From NCBI RefSeq assembly GCF_030269645.1, contig NZ_BSTR01000023.1:1-64000 (forward strand): 64,000 bases of DNA, in the 5' to 3' direction. The translations under genes were made by a program, and so were the position numbers. Shown here one piece after another: positions 8,933 to 17,117 of this stretch (positions are counted from its first letter, which is position 1; each line of letters begins with the position of its first letter). This DNA is from Actinokineospora sp. NBRC 105648. GTDB taxonomy: Bacteria > Actinomycetota > Actinomycetes > Mycobacteriales > Pseudonocardiaceae. Under the pieces are notes generated by a model. It was not told the origin of the DNA and did not search any database. It worked only from the letters and a program-made list of their open reading frames with translations.

Positions 8933-9912
8933 CCCGGCGCGAGCTCGACGCCGCGGGCATCGACGACCCGGTGCTGCGCGCCGCCTACGCCCGCTGCCGC
9001 GCGCTCAACGCCGCGCACGGGCGCACCTACTTCCTCGCCACCCGCTTGCTCGCACCGAGCCAGCGGCCCGCGATCCACGCCCTCTACGGGTTCGCCCGCT
9101 GGACCGACGACCTGGTGGACGAACCCGCCCCGGGCGCGACACCGGCCGAGCTCGACGGCGCCCTCGCGAAGATCACCCGCCACCTCGACCGCGGGCTCGA
9201 GGCGGGCCACGACGACCACCCGGTGGTCGCCGCGGTGGTCGACACCACCCTCCGGTACGGCGTCGACCCGGGGTTGTTCACCGCGTTCATGGCCTCGATG
9301 CGGATGGACCTGCAGGTCACCGACTACGCCAGCCGCGCCGACCTGATGCGGTACGTGCACGGGTCGGCCGAGGTGATCGGCTTGCAGGTGCTGCCGGTGC
9401 TGGGCACCGTGACCAGCCAGGCCGAGGCCGCCCCGCACGCCGCGGCCCTCGGGCGGGCCTTCCAACTCACCAACTTCCTGCGCGACGTCGCCGAGGACCT
9501 CGACCGCGGTCGGGTCTACCTGCCCGCCGACGAGCTGGCCTCCTTCGGCGTCGACCGTGAACGGCTCCTGTGGTGCCGCGCGATGGGCCGCGCGGACAAA
9601 CCGGTCCGCGCGGCCCTCGGTCACCAGGCGGCGATCGCCCGGGACGTCTACCTGATCGCTCGACGCGGCATCCCGATGCTGCACCCGGTGTCCCGGCCGT
9701 GCGTGGAGACGGCACTGGTGCTCTACGCCGAGATCCTGCACCGGATCAGCGACCTCGACCACGACGTGTTCGCCGGTCGCGCCCGGGTCGGCGGCAGGCG
9801 GAGGGCGGCCGTGGCCGGACGTGCCCTCGCAGGGGCGGTCTGGGCTCGTAGGGGAGGTAGGGCACCGCGGGCCCCCGCTGACAACAAGACCGTCCAGGCC
9901 CGCGTGGCGTGA
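8929..9912 (+). CDS. crtB: phytoene synthase
   Basis: A 327-residue squalene/phytoene synthase that joins two GGPP molecules to phytoene. The first Asp-rich motif is YGFARWTDDLVDEP and the second GRAFQLTNFLRDVAEDLDRG, with the RVYLPADEL block after it; all are diagnostic. The GTG start at 8929 overlaps the crtI stop by four bases. The Arg/Ala-rich tail after about residue 300 is ordinary for the family in high-GC hosts. Pathway order is CrtE, CrtB, then CrtI, although gene order is E-I-B. Confidence 0.92.
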   Translation: MTRRELDAAGIDDPVLRAAYARCRALNAAHGRTYFLATRLLAPSQRPAIHALYGFARWTDDLVDEPAPGATPAELDGALAKITRHLDRGLEAGHDDHPVVAAVVDTTLRYGVDPGLFTAFMASMRMDLQVTDYASRADLMRYVHGSAEVIGLQVLPVLGTVTSQAEAAPHAAALGRAFQLTNFLRDVAEDLDRGRVYLPADELASFGVDRERLLWCRAMGRADKPVRAALGHQAAIARDVYLIARRGIPMLHPVSRPCVETALVLYAEILHRISDLDHDVFAGRARVGGRRRAAVAGRALAGAVWARRGGRAPRAPADNKTVQARVA

Positions 9913-10000
9913 TCGGGCCGAGCCGAACCGGACCGGTGGCGGCCGGCCCCGGCGAAATCCAGGCGACTTCGTCGGTTGTTTCCGGCCAGTATGGCCGGGT

Positions 10001-10747
10001 ATGGACGAGGTTGAAGTCGTTGTCGCTCACAGTCAGCGCGCGACGCTGCGCGTGGGTGGGGTGTTCCTGAAGGTCGACGGCGACCCGGCGCACGCCGGTG
10101 TGGAGGTTCGGGCGATGGCCATGGCGCCGATACCAACCCCGGCGATCCTGTGGCACGAGCCGCCGGTGCTCGCCATCGCCGCCGTGCCCGGCACGGCGCT
10201 CGGCGTCCTCGGTGAACCGTCGACCGCGTCACCGGCGGCGTGGGCCGCGGCGGGGGCCGCCATCCGCAGGCTGCACGACGCGCCGCTGCCACCGTGGCCG
10301 GGTCGGAGCCTCGACGACGTGGCGGCGGAGCTCGACCGCGAGTGCGCGTGGCTGCTCGACAACGCGGTGCTGCCCGCCGACGTGGTCCTGCGCAACCGCG
10401 AGATCGCCGAGGCCGCGCTGCGGCCGTGGACACCGGTGTTCATCCACGGCGACCTGCAGATCACCCATGTGTTCGTCGACGGCGACGAGGTCACCGGCGT
10501 CATCGACTGGTCCGAGGCCGCCCCCGGCGACGCCATGTTCGACCTGGCCACCCTGACCCTCGGGCACGAGGAGCGCCTGAACGACTTGCTCGCGGGCTAT
10601 GGGACCGGCGCCGACCGGGACGTGATCCGCGCTTGGTGGTCCCTGCGCAGCCTGGTGGTGTCGCGCTGGCTGATCGAACACGGCTTCGACCCGGACACGC
10701 CGGGGTGCGAGTTCGACGTCCTCCGGTCCCGGATGCGAGAACCCTGA
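10001..10747 (+). CDS. APH-family phosphotransferase
   Basis: A 248-residue kinase-like protein of the aminoglycoside/choline-kinase fold. The catalytic loop is FIHGDLQITHVFVDG, in which the usual Asn of HGDxxxxN is His, and the metal-binding block is VTGVIDWSEAAPGDAMFDLA. Members phosphorylate small hydroxylated molecules; the substrate is not predictable. The ATG at 10001 is the first start that leaves a sensible N-terminus. It follows crtB by 88 bases on the same strand but need not belong to carotenoid synthesis. The altered catalytic-loop Asn may lower or change activity. Confidence 0.75.
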   Translation: MDEVEVVVAHSQRATLRVGGVFLKVDGDPAHAGVEVRAMAMAPIPTPAILWHEPPVLAIAAVPGTALGVLGEPSTASPAAWAAAGAAIRRLHDAPLPPWPGRSLDDVAAELDRECAWLLDNAVLPADVVLRNREIAEAALRPWTPVFIHGDLQITHVFVDGDEVTGVIDWSEAAPGDAMFDLATLTLGHEERLNDLLAGYGTGADRDVIRAWWSLRSLVVSRWLIEHGFDPDTPGCEFDVLRSRMREP

Positions 10748-10968
10748 GCAAACCATGTCCCCGACGGTGAGTTCCCCGCCATCGATCTCCGGGCAGGACC
10801 GGGATTCGCCCGGCGGTGCGCATCGAGGGCGAGGCACACACCGTGATCCGGCACCGCGACCCGCGGACCCGGTGGGCGACCCCAGCACCCGACAACAACG
10901 GCGTCTTTGTCCCCGTCGGGCGGCTACCCCGCGCGGCCGCTGAGCACGACCGTGGAGTCCACCGACAC
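10748..10968. other. convergent intergenic gap
   Basis: 221 bases between the ends of the phosphotransferase and Rieske genes. No gene or obvious long hairpin is seen. Confidence 0.4.
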
Positions 10969-12003
10969 TCACGAGGGGCCGTGCCGCAGGGCGTAGCGGC
11001 GCTGGGCGTAGGCCAGGTCGTCGCGCCAGAGACGAGCGGCGCCCCAGCGCATCAGCGGGCGCAGCAAAGGGGCAGCGCGGTGGGCGGCGGCGAACCCCGC
11101 CCGGTCGGAGACCGCCACCACGGCCTCTGTGACCGCGGTGCGCGCCCGTCCGTCCACGCCCCGGGGCAGCGGGGTGGCGTGGGTCTCCACGACGCTGCCC
11201 GCGCCCTCGCCGTCGGTGATCCGCATCAGCACCGTGCGCGGCTCCGGGCAGGTGAACTCCGCGCGCACCGGTACGCCCAGGCGCGGGCCCAGGCGGAAGG
11301 TCACGTCCACCACGAACCGATCGTGACCGCCACAGCCACCGCCACGGTCACCCCCGCCGGTCTCGCTCGGCGCGCTCAGCACGTTCAGCCGGGCGAAGGA
11401 GTACGGGTGGAACCAGGCGCCGTGCCAGGGGTCGAGGCGGTTGGCGATGATGTCGACCGGCTCGCACACGCCGGTCAGCCGCGCCACGGCGGCGATGCCG
11501 AGGGCGGGGTCCGGTCGCCCGACGATCACCGGCGCGGGCAAGGGGTCCTCGCCGCCGAGGGCGTCGAGCCGCACCCAGGCGAGGACGCCGTCGTCGTGCG
11601 CGGGCAGCGGTCGCCAGCCGGGGCCGCCGTCGCGGTCCAGGGGCAGGCCGTGCCAGCGGCAGCGCAGGGTGCCGCAGTCGACCCGCCCGGCGGCCAGCGG
11701 CGCGCCCAGGTGCGGGCACGCGCCGGGGCCGATCACCAGGGTGTTGTCCGCGGCCCGCCAGGCGACCAGCTCCACACCGCCCACATATGTCCCAAAAGGA
11801 CGGTCGGGTCGGATGTCCGAGCTCGCCGCGAGGACGAACCAGTTGCCCGAGGGGCGAGCCGACGCGCGGGCCACCGCCGCCTCGATCAGGGCCGGGCGGG
11901 CGTCGGCGAAGGTCGGGCGCTGCCGGGACCACTCCTGCGGCTCGAGCGGGCGCACCGGCACCGAGTCGGGCCACCGCCGCCGCAGCCAACCGGACACCGC
12001 CAT
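10969..12003 (-). CDS. Rieske non-heme iron oxygenase in the carotenoid cluster
   Basis: A 344-residue protein with a complete Rieske [2Fe-2S] site, C96-P-H98 in GACPHLGAPL and C115-R-W-H118 in TLRCRWHGL. It also has a D-x2-H-x4-H mononuclear iron motif, D191-P-W-H194 to H199 in NRLDPWHGAWFH. Both halves of a Rieske oxygenase are therefore present. I recall similar actinobacterial proteins labelled DUF5914, uncertainly. Its position between crtB and the cruF-cruG-crtD set suggests a carotenoid-modifying oxygenase, which is inference. The ATG at 12003 has GAGGGAG upstream; a TTG at 12009 is the alternative. It lies 11 bases downstream of the YihY-type gene, probably one transcript. A reductase partner is not nearby. 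Confidence 0.75.
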   Translation of the reverse strand: MAVSGWLRRRWPDSVPVRPLEPQEWSRQRPTFADARPALIEAAVARASARPSGNWFVLAASSDIRPDRPFGTYVGGVELVAWRAADNTLVIGPGACPHLGAPLAAGRVDCGTLRCRWHGLPLDRDGGPGWRPLPAHDDGVLAWVRLDALGGEDPLPAPVIVGRPDPALGIAAVARLTGVCEPVDIIANRLDPWHGAWFHPYSFARLNVLSAPSETGGGDRGGGCGGHDRFVVDVTFRLGPRLGVPVRAEFTCPEPRTVLMRITDGEGAGSVVETHATPLPRGVDGRARTAVTEAVVAVSDRAGFAAAHRAAPLLRPLMRWGAARLWRDDLAYAQRRYALRHGPS

Positions 12004-12014
12004 GGGCAACTCCC

Positions 12015-12884
12015 TCAGTCTCGGTCACCACTGTGGACCTGATCGGCCCGGCCCGCCCGACTGGTCGCCGCGACGCTCAGGACCGCCTGGTGGCCGACCA
12101 ACAGCACCACGTGCAGCAGGTAGAGCCACAGCGCCCAGGCCGAGACCGCGCCGATCAGCGGCAGCCCGGCGAACGGCGCGTCCCAGTCCAGCAGGATGGC
12201 CAGGAACAGCAGGAACCCGTGCAGGAAACCGGAGAGCACCGCGCCGAGGCCGAACCCGGCCGCGATCGCCGCGCTCGGCGTCGCGGACGAGTTGACCGCG
12301 AACACCAGGGACAGCCCGATGGACACGACCACCCAGAGCACGTGGAAGGACACGACCACCCCGAGCACCGGGTACCAGCCCGTGCCGGTGTAGAGCGGTT
12401 CGACGACCGGCGCCGCGGTGAGGACCAGGATCGCGGCCACCGGGGCGGTGGCGACGACCGGCAGGAAGCCCAACCGCCCCTTCCACCCGGCCGCCGCGTC
12501 CACGGGCGCGCCCGCCACCTGGCGCATGGCCCGCCGCAGCCCCTCGCCGTAGAACGTCGCGGGCAACAGGACCACGACCGCCACCCACCACGGCATGCGC
12601 AGGGCGGCCTCGGCGAACGCCACGATGCCGCCTCCGCCATCGTGCGCGTCGGGCAGCATCTTGGTGACCGCCCGCGCTCCCCGCAGGACCACCGACGGCG
12701 AGGTGAGCAGGGCCGCCCCCCGGGCGGCGATGAGCAGCAGCGGGACCGTGGCCAGGATGGCGAAGAAGGTCAGGCCCGCCGCCCACAGGGACACGTCCCG
12801 GCCGCGCAACCCCGCCGCGGCGTGCCGCACTGTGTCCCGGACCCGGCGCACGGCCGACCCGGCGGGATCTCGGGTCACCGTCAT
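12015..12884 (-). CDS. YihY/BrkB-family membrane protein
   Basis: A 289-residue integral membrane protein of the YihY/UPF0761 (formerly BrkB) family. The signature segment is AAGLTFFAILATVPLLLIAA near the N-terminus, followed by roughly six hydrophobic spans, the last near WALWLYLLHVVLLVGHQAVL. The family is often mislabelled ribonuclease BN; its function is unsettled. It precedes the Rieske gene by 11 bases and is divergent from the CDP-alcohol phosphatidyltransferase gene. GGGTAC sits nine bases before the ATG, the spacing also seen at ndh and ppk2. Its role in the cluster is unknown. Confidence 0.8.
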   Translation of the reverse strand: MTVTRDPAGSAVRRVRDTVRHAAAGLRGRDVSLWAAGLTFFAILATVPLLLIAARGAALLTSPSVVLRGARAVTKMLPDAHDGGGGIVAFAEAALRMPWWVAVVVLLPATFYGEGLRRAMRQVAGAPVDAAAGWKGRLGFLPVVATAPVAAILVLTAAPVVEPLYTGTGWYPVLGVVVSFHVLWVVVSIGLSLVFAVNSSATPSAAIAAGFGLGAVLSGFLHGFLLFLAILLDWDAPFAGLPLIGAVSAWALWLYLLHVVLLVGHQAVLSVAATSRAGRADQVHSGDRD

Positions 12885-12962
12885 GGGCGCCGGGTACCCG
12901 GTAGGCGGGCGTTCCTACCCACCGGCGCATACCGTGAGGTCATCAACACAAGGAGAGCACCA

Positions 12963-13643
12963 GTGGCGCAGGACGGCGAGCCCACCGAGAGCGCCGTGGC
13001 GGGCTGGTCCCGGCTGCACGGGGTCGACGTGTCCGGCAGCCCGGTCGTGGTGGGCTGGCTGCGGCTGGTGCACGCCTGCGCGCGGCCGGTGCGCCGAGTG
13101 CCGCCTGATGTCCTCTCCGCGATCGGTGTGCTGTGCGCCGCAGGTGCCGTGGCGGTCGCGGCGGCCGGTGGGCGGTGGCCGTTGCTCGCGGCGCTGCTCG
13201 TCGTGCTCACCGGGCTGCTCGACGGCCTCGACGGCGCGGTCGCGCTGCTTACCGGGCGCGCCCGGCCGCTGGGCGCGGTCGTCGACGCCGTGGCCGACCG
13301 ACTGGGCGACATGGCGTTCGTCGGTGTCCTCGTGGTGCTCGGTGCCCCGGCGTGGTGGTGCGCGGCGGTCGCGGCCGCGGTGCTGCTGCACGAGTACGCC
13401 AGGGCCCGGGCCCAGGGCGCGGGGATGACGGGGGCAGGGGCGGTGACCGTCGCGGAGCGCCCGACCAGGGTCATCGTCACCACCGTGGTCGCCGTGGGCG
13501 CTGGGGTCTTCCCCGGCGGCGCGCCGGGGCCCGGGTGGGCGTGGGGGTTGGTCGGTGCCGTCACCTGGTCGGCGTTGGCGGCGGTCGGTCTGGTCCAGCT
13601 CGCGGTGGGTATCAAGCGTTCCCTCGCCGAACCGCGCGGGTGA
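12963..13643 (+). CDS. CDP-alcohol phosphatidyltransferase-family membrane protein
   Basis: A 226-residue membrane protein with the CDP-alcohol phosphatidyltransferase signature LLDGLDGAVALLTGRARPL continuing to GAVVDAVAD. All four metal/catalytic Asp residues are in place, but the Arg of the consensus DGxxAR is Leu. Such enzymes transfer a phosphoalcohol from CDP-diacylglycerol or CDP-inositol-type donors. AAGGAG precedes the GTG start at 12963. It ends exactly at the base before the convergent crtD-like gene. Its place among carotenoid genes is conserved or accidental; I cannot tell. The Arg-to-Leu change could alter substrate choice. Confidence 0.8.
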   Translation: MAQDGEPTESAVAGWSRLHGVDVSGSPVVVGWLRLVHACARPVRRVPPDVLSAIGVLCAAGAVAVAAAGGRWPLLAALLVVLTGLLDGLDGAVALLTGRARPLGAVVDAVADRLGDMAFVGVLVVLGAPAWWCAAVAAAVLLHEYARARAQGAGMTGAGAVTVAERPTRVIVTTVVAVGAGVFPGGAPGPGWAWGLVGAVTWSALAAVGLVQLAVGIKRSLAEPRG

Positions 13644-15122
13644 TCACGCGGGGCCGATGAGGTCCGCGACGATCTCGGCCGACAGCGCCACCAGCGGCAG
13701 CCCGCCGCCCGGGTGCGCCGAGCCGCCCACCAGGTAGAGACCGGGCACGGGGGAGCGGTTGGCCGGGCGCAGCAACGCGGCGCGGGGCCCGTTGGAGGAG
13801 GTGCCGTAGATGGATCCGCCGGGGGAGCGGGTTTCCCGCTCCCACCACGCCGGGCTGCGGATCTCCCGCCACAGCAAGCGGTCCCACACGTCCAGGCCGC
13901 GCTCGGCCAGCACCGAGAGGACCCGGTCCGCGTAGCGCTCGGCCAGCCCGGGCGCGTCCCAGTCGACACCGCCCGCCGGGTCGTGGCGGGGCGCGTTGAC
14001 CAGGACGAACCACGCCTCGTGGCCCGCGGGCCGAACGGTGGGGTCGTCGGGGGCGCAGATGTAGACCGTCGGGTCGGGGACCGGGCGCGGACGCTTGCCG
14101 AAGATGGCGTCGAACTCGGCCGCGTAGTCGGCCGGGAACAGCACCCGGTGGTGCCGCGGTAGCTCGGACCGTCCGCGCAGCGCGAGCAGCAGCACGAACC
14201 CGGCCAGTGACGGCTGGGCGCGCCGAAGGGAGCGCCGGGGGCGACGCGCGCGCGGGTCGGTGACGAGGTCGCCGTAGAGGTGCTCGGCGTCGGCGTCGGA
14301 GACCACGGCGGTGGCGGCCAGCCGCTCGCCGTCGGCGAGCCGGACGCCGGTGACCCCGTTCCGGTCGGTGCGCACCTCGGCGACCTCGGTGTCCAGGCGG
14401 ATGGTGACGCCCAGGTCGAGGCAGTGCCGGTGCAGGGCGTCGGCGAGGCCGCGCAGCCCACCGCGCACGTACCAGCCGCCGAACCGCTGCTCGATGTAGG
14501 GCACGACGGTCATCAGGGCCGGGGTGCGGCGCGGGTCGGACCCGGAGTAGGTGGCGTAGCGGTCGAGGAACTGCCGCAGCCGGGGGTCGGAGAGCTCGCG
14601 CGCCCCGAGCGCGTGCAGCGTGCGCCAGGGAGCGATCGCCCACAGGTCGCGGGGGTTGGTCGAGTGCTTGAGCAGGTCGCGCACGCCGTTGAGCGGTTTG
14701 CGCAGCACCGGCTCGCCCACCAGGTCCCACAGCCGGTTCGCCTGGGTCATCAGCCCGGTCCACTCGGTGCCCGCGGCCGGGCCCAGGGCCGCGGCCAGCG
14801 CGTCGGGGATCTTGCGGTGGTCGTGCGGGATGTCCAGCTCGGTCCCGTCGGCGAAGCGGTAGTGGCAGGTCGGCTCAACGGGAGCGACCTCGACCACGGC
14901 GTCGAGGTCACCGCCGGTGTCGGCGAACAGCCTGCGGTAGACCTCGGGGAGGGTGAGCAAAGAGGGGCCGGTGTCGAAGCTGAAACCGTCCCGGTCGAAC
15001 ACGCCGAGCTTGCCGCCGGATGCCGGGGACCGCTCGCACACGGTCACCGCGTGCCCGCCCGCGGCCAGTCGCGCGGCGACGGCGAGCCCGCCCATGCCCG
15101 CCCCGATCACCACGACGCCCAC
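13644..15122 (-). CDS. CrtI/CrtD-type carotenoid desaturase
   Basis: A 492-residue FAD-dependent carotene desaturase family member. The N-terminal motif is VVVIGAGMGGLAVAARLAAG, then SGGKLGVFDRDGFSFDTGPSLLTLP; the C-terminal block is YLVGGSAHPGGGLPLVALSA, the form usual for CrtI/CrtD enzymes. A separate crtI exists at 7451, and this gene is joined to cruG and cruF homologues. A C-3',4' desaturase acting on the acyclic end group (CrtD role) is therefore the likeliest reading; a ketolase/oxygenase of the CrtO type is an alternative. The GTG start at 15122 abuts the cruG stop with no gap, so it is last in a coupled three-gene operon. Confidence 0.75.
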   Translation of the reverse strand: MGVVVIGAGMGGLAVAARLAAGGHAVTVCERSPASGGKLGVFDRDGFSFDTGPSLLTLPEVYRRLFADTGGDLDAVVEVAPVEPTCHYRFADGTELDIPHDHRKIPDALAAALGPAAGTEWTGLMTQANRLWDLVGEPVLRKPLNGVRDLLKHSTNPRDLWAIAPWRTLHALGARELSDPRLRQFLDRYATYSGSDPRRTPALMTVVPYIEQRFGGWYVRGGLRGLADALHRHCLDLGVTIRLDTEVAEVRTDRNGVTGVRLADGERLAATAVVSDADAEHLYGDLVTDPRARRPRRSLRRAQPSLAGFVLLLALRGRSELPRHHRVLFPADYAAEFDAIFGKRPRPVPDPTVYICAPDDPTVRPAGHEAWFVLVNAPRHDPAGGVDWDAPGLAERYADRVLSVLAERGLDVWDRLLWREIRSPAWWERETRSPGGSIYGTSSNGPRAALLRPANRSPVPGLYLVGGSAHPGGGLPLVALSAEIVADLIGPA

Positions 15123-16229
15123 TCAGCTGCTCCCGTCCAGCGCCCGGCCCTTCCAGGTCAGCCCCCCGGTCAGCCGGGCCCACCACGACCGGGCGACGAG
15201 CCCGAGCAGCACCGCCACCGACACCGGGTGCGCGAGCGCGTCCGGCCAGACCCGTGCCCCGGTCTTGCGCCCGGTGACCACCCGGCTGGCGACCCCGGCG
15301 AGGTAGCCGACCAGACCCGCCCGCGACCCGAACAGCGCGGCCACCGGCGGAACCAGGTAGACCCAGCCGAACGCGCCCACCACGGCGGCAGCCGCCCACG
15401 GCGACCCCGTGGCCGACCAGAGCGACTTCTCGTACCCGCGGCCCAGGTCCGACCACCCGGCGTACATCCGGCACCGCGCGACGGTGCTCCCGTCGACCAG
15501 CGCGGTCCGCCCACCCGCGCGCTTGAGCAGCCGGACCACCGCCATGTCGTCCAGCACCGCGCCCGCGATGGCCTCGTAACCGCCCGCCGCCCGCAGGGAA
15601 GCGGCGTCGATCACCAAGAACTGCCCGTTCGCCGCCGACATCGACGGCCTCGGCGAGCGTTCGGCCAGTCGCATCGGCAGCAGCACCAGCAGCAACCACT
15701 GCAACAGCGGTTGGGTGAGTCGCGGTCCGAGCCCGTCGGCGAGCTGGCGCGGGAACGGCGACACCGCCACCAGCCCGTTGCCCCGCAGGAGTTCCACGGC
15801 GGCCGCGACGGCGTGCGGCGCCAACTCCACGTCGGCGTCGACCAGCACGACCACCGCCCCGCGCGCCTCGCGGACCAGGTGCGCACAGGCGTGCGGTTTG
15901 CCCGGCAGGCCCGCGGGTGGCGGCTCGCCGACCAGGACCCGGACCCGCTCGTCGTCGCCCCCGACCCGGCGCACGACCCCGGCCGTGTCGTCGGTCGAGC
16001 AGTCGTCGAGCACCAGGATCTCCAGGTCGGGCAGCCCGCGTTGGGCCATCAGCGAGCGCAGCGCCGGGGTGATGCGATCGGCCTCGTCGCGCGCGGGCAG
16101 CAGCACCGACACCGACTCGCGGCACGGCCGCGGGCGGGCGGGCGGAACGCGGATCAAGCGGGCGTTGAGCACCGAGTGCGCGGCCCCGAGCACCGCCGCG
16201 ACGGCCGCCCCGAAAACCCAACGGCTCAC
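15123..16229 (-). CDS. cruG: CruG-like family 2 glycosyltransferase
   Basis: A 368-residue GT2 enzyme anchored by an N-terminal hydrophobic segment and by C-terminal ones. Core blocks are SVLLPARDEADRI, LEILVLDDCSTDDTAGV, VVLVDADVELAPHAV (DxD) and the later GAVLDDMAVVRLLK acceptor-site region. CruG enzymes glycosylate the 2'-hydroxyl of myxol-type carotenoids in cyanobacteria; the association with a CruF homologue supports a carotenoid glycosyltransferase here. GTG at 16229 overlaps the cruF stop (GTGA). Diacylglycerol or hopanoid glycosylation would be the main alternative. Confidence 0.72.
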   Translation of the reverse strand: MSRWVFGAAVAAVLGAAHSVLNARLIRVPPARPRPCRESVSVLLPARDEADRITPALRSLMAQRGLPDLEILVLDDCSTDDTAGVVRRVGGDDERVRVLVGEPPPAGLPGKPHACAHLVREARGAVVVLVDADVELAPHAVAAAVELLRGNGLVAVSPFPRQLADGLGPRLTQPLLQWLLLVLLPMRLAERSPRPSMSAANGQFLVIDAASLRAAGGYEAIAGAVLDDMAVVRLLKRAGGRTALVDGSTVARCRMYAGWSDLGRGYEKSLWSATGSPWAAAAVVGAFGWVYLVPPVAALFGSRAGLVGYLAGVASRVVTGRKTGARVWPDALAHPVSVAVLLGLVARSWWARLTGGLTWKGRALDGSS

Positions 16230-17032
16230 CGTCCCCACCGGGCCCGGGCCGACCTGACGACCACCCACGCGTAGGGCAGCGCCACGAGACCCATCAGCAG
16301 ACCACCGACCAGCGACACCCACGGCCGGTCGAAGAACGCGGCGTGGGCCCACACCGAGGACACGTAGGTCCACACGTACAGCGCGGGCGCGGGACCGGCG
16401 GCCACGTCGGACGGGTCCCCCCGGTCGCGAGGGACCCAGGCGTGCAGGCAGGCGACGATGACGACCGCGACCACCAGCCACCCCGCGAAGTTCGACACGG
16501 GCACCCCGGACACCCCCGGCAGGGCGGGCTCGGGATCCGACCAGGACCAGTACCCGGCGTCGACCATCTGCGGGTCGAGGAAGACGTCCCACGAGGCCAG
16601 GGCCCAGGCGCCCACGACGACGGCCCACCGGCCCACCCCGAGCGCGCGGCCGACCAGCAGCGCGGGCCAGGCCATCATCACCCAGGCCAACGGCACCACC
16701 GCGGGCACGCCGAGCACCGACCACCCCAGGTCGCCGGAGTAGGCGTACTCGCCGAACGGCAGGCCCGTGTGGACACCGACGACCTCCGCCAGCAGACCGC
16801 CGCCACCGGCGAACACCAGCAGCCCCACTGCCGCGCGCGGACCACCGCGCACGGCGGCGTCCACCACCGACGCCGCCGCGAAGAACAGCACGGTGAGAAC
16901 GGTGAGCGGGACCCGACCGCCGGGTTCGGTCTTGGAGTAGAGGATCTGGCTCAGCACATACCCCAGCGCGCACGACCACGCGAGGACGACCGCGACGCGC
17001 GAGCCGACCACCGCGGTGCGCGACAGGACCAT
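16226..17032 (-). CDS. cruF: carotenoid 1',2'-hydratase, CruF type
   Basis: A 268-residue membrane protein of the CruF (DUF422) family, which adds water across the terminal double bond of an acyclic carotenoid end to give a tertiary 1'-hydroxyl. Diagnostic blocks are HTGLPFGEYAYSGDLG, GVPAVVPLAWVMMAWPALL, WDVFLDPQMVDAGYWSW and GVPVSNFAGW. About seven hydrophobic spans are visible. It is first in the cruF-cruG-crtD operon and divergent from crtU; the 85-base gap between them must hold both promoters. The RBS is weak. Confidence 0.85.
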   Translation of the reverse strand: MVLSRTAVVGSRVAVVLAWSCALGYVLSQILYSKTEPGGRVPLTVLTVLFFAAASVVDAAVRGGPRAAVGLLVFAGGGGLLAEVVGVHTGLPFGEYAYSGDLGWSVLGVPAVVPLAWVMMAWPALLVGRALGVGRWAVVVGAWALASWDVFLDPQMVDAGYWSWSDPEPALPGVSGVPVSNFAGWLVVAVVIVACLHAWVPRDRGDPSDVAAGPAPALYVWTYVSSVWAHAAFFDRPWVSLVGGLLMGLVALPYAWVVVRSARARWGR

Positions 17033-17117
17033 ATCCCGAGCCTAGGACGCCGCGGTCCCGTTGGCGCGCCGACGATTTCACCCGGCGCGGGCCGCACCGC
17101 ACTGCGAGACTTCGGGA

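Noticed and set aside
11787-12962. Plus-strand extension of the CDP-alcohol phosphatidyltransferase frame across 1.2 kb
   Set aside because: It is the shadow of the YihY and Rieske genes; a good RBS and the membrane-protein start are at 12963.
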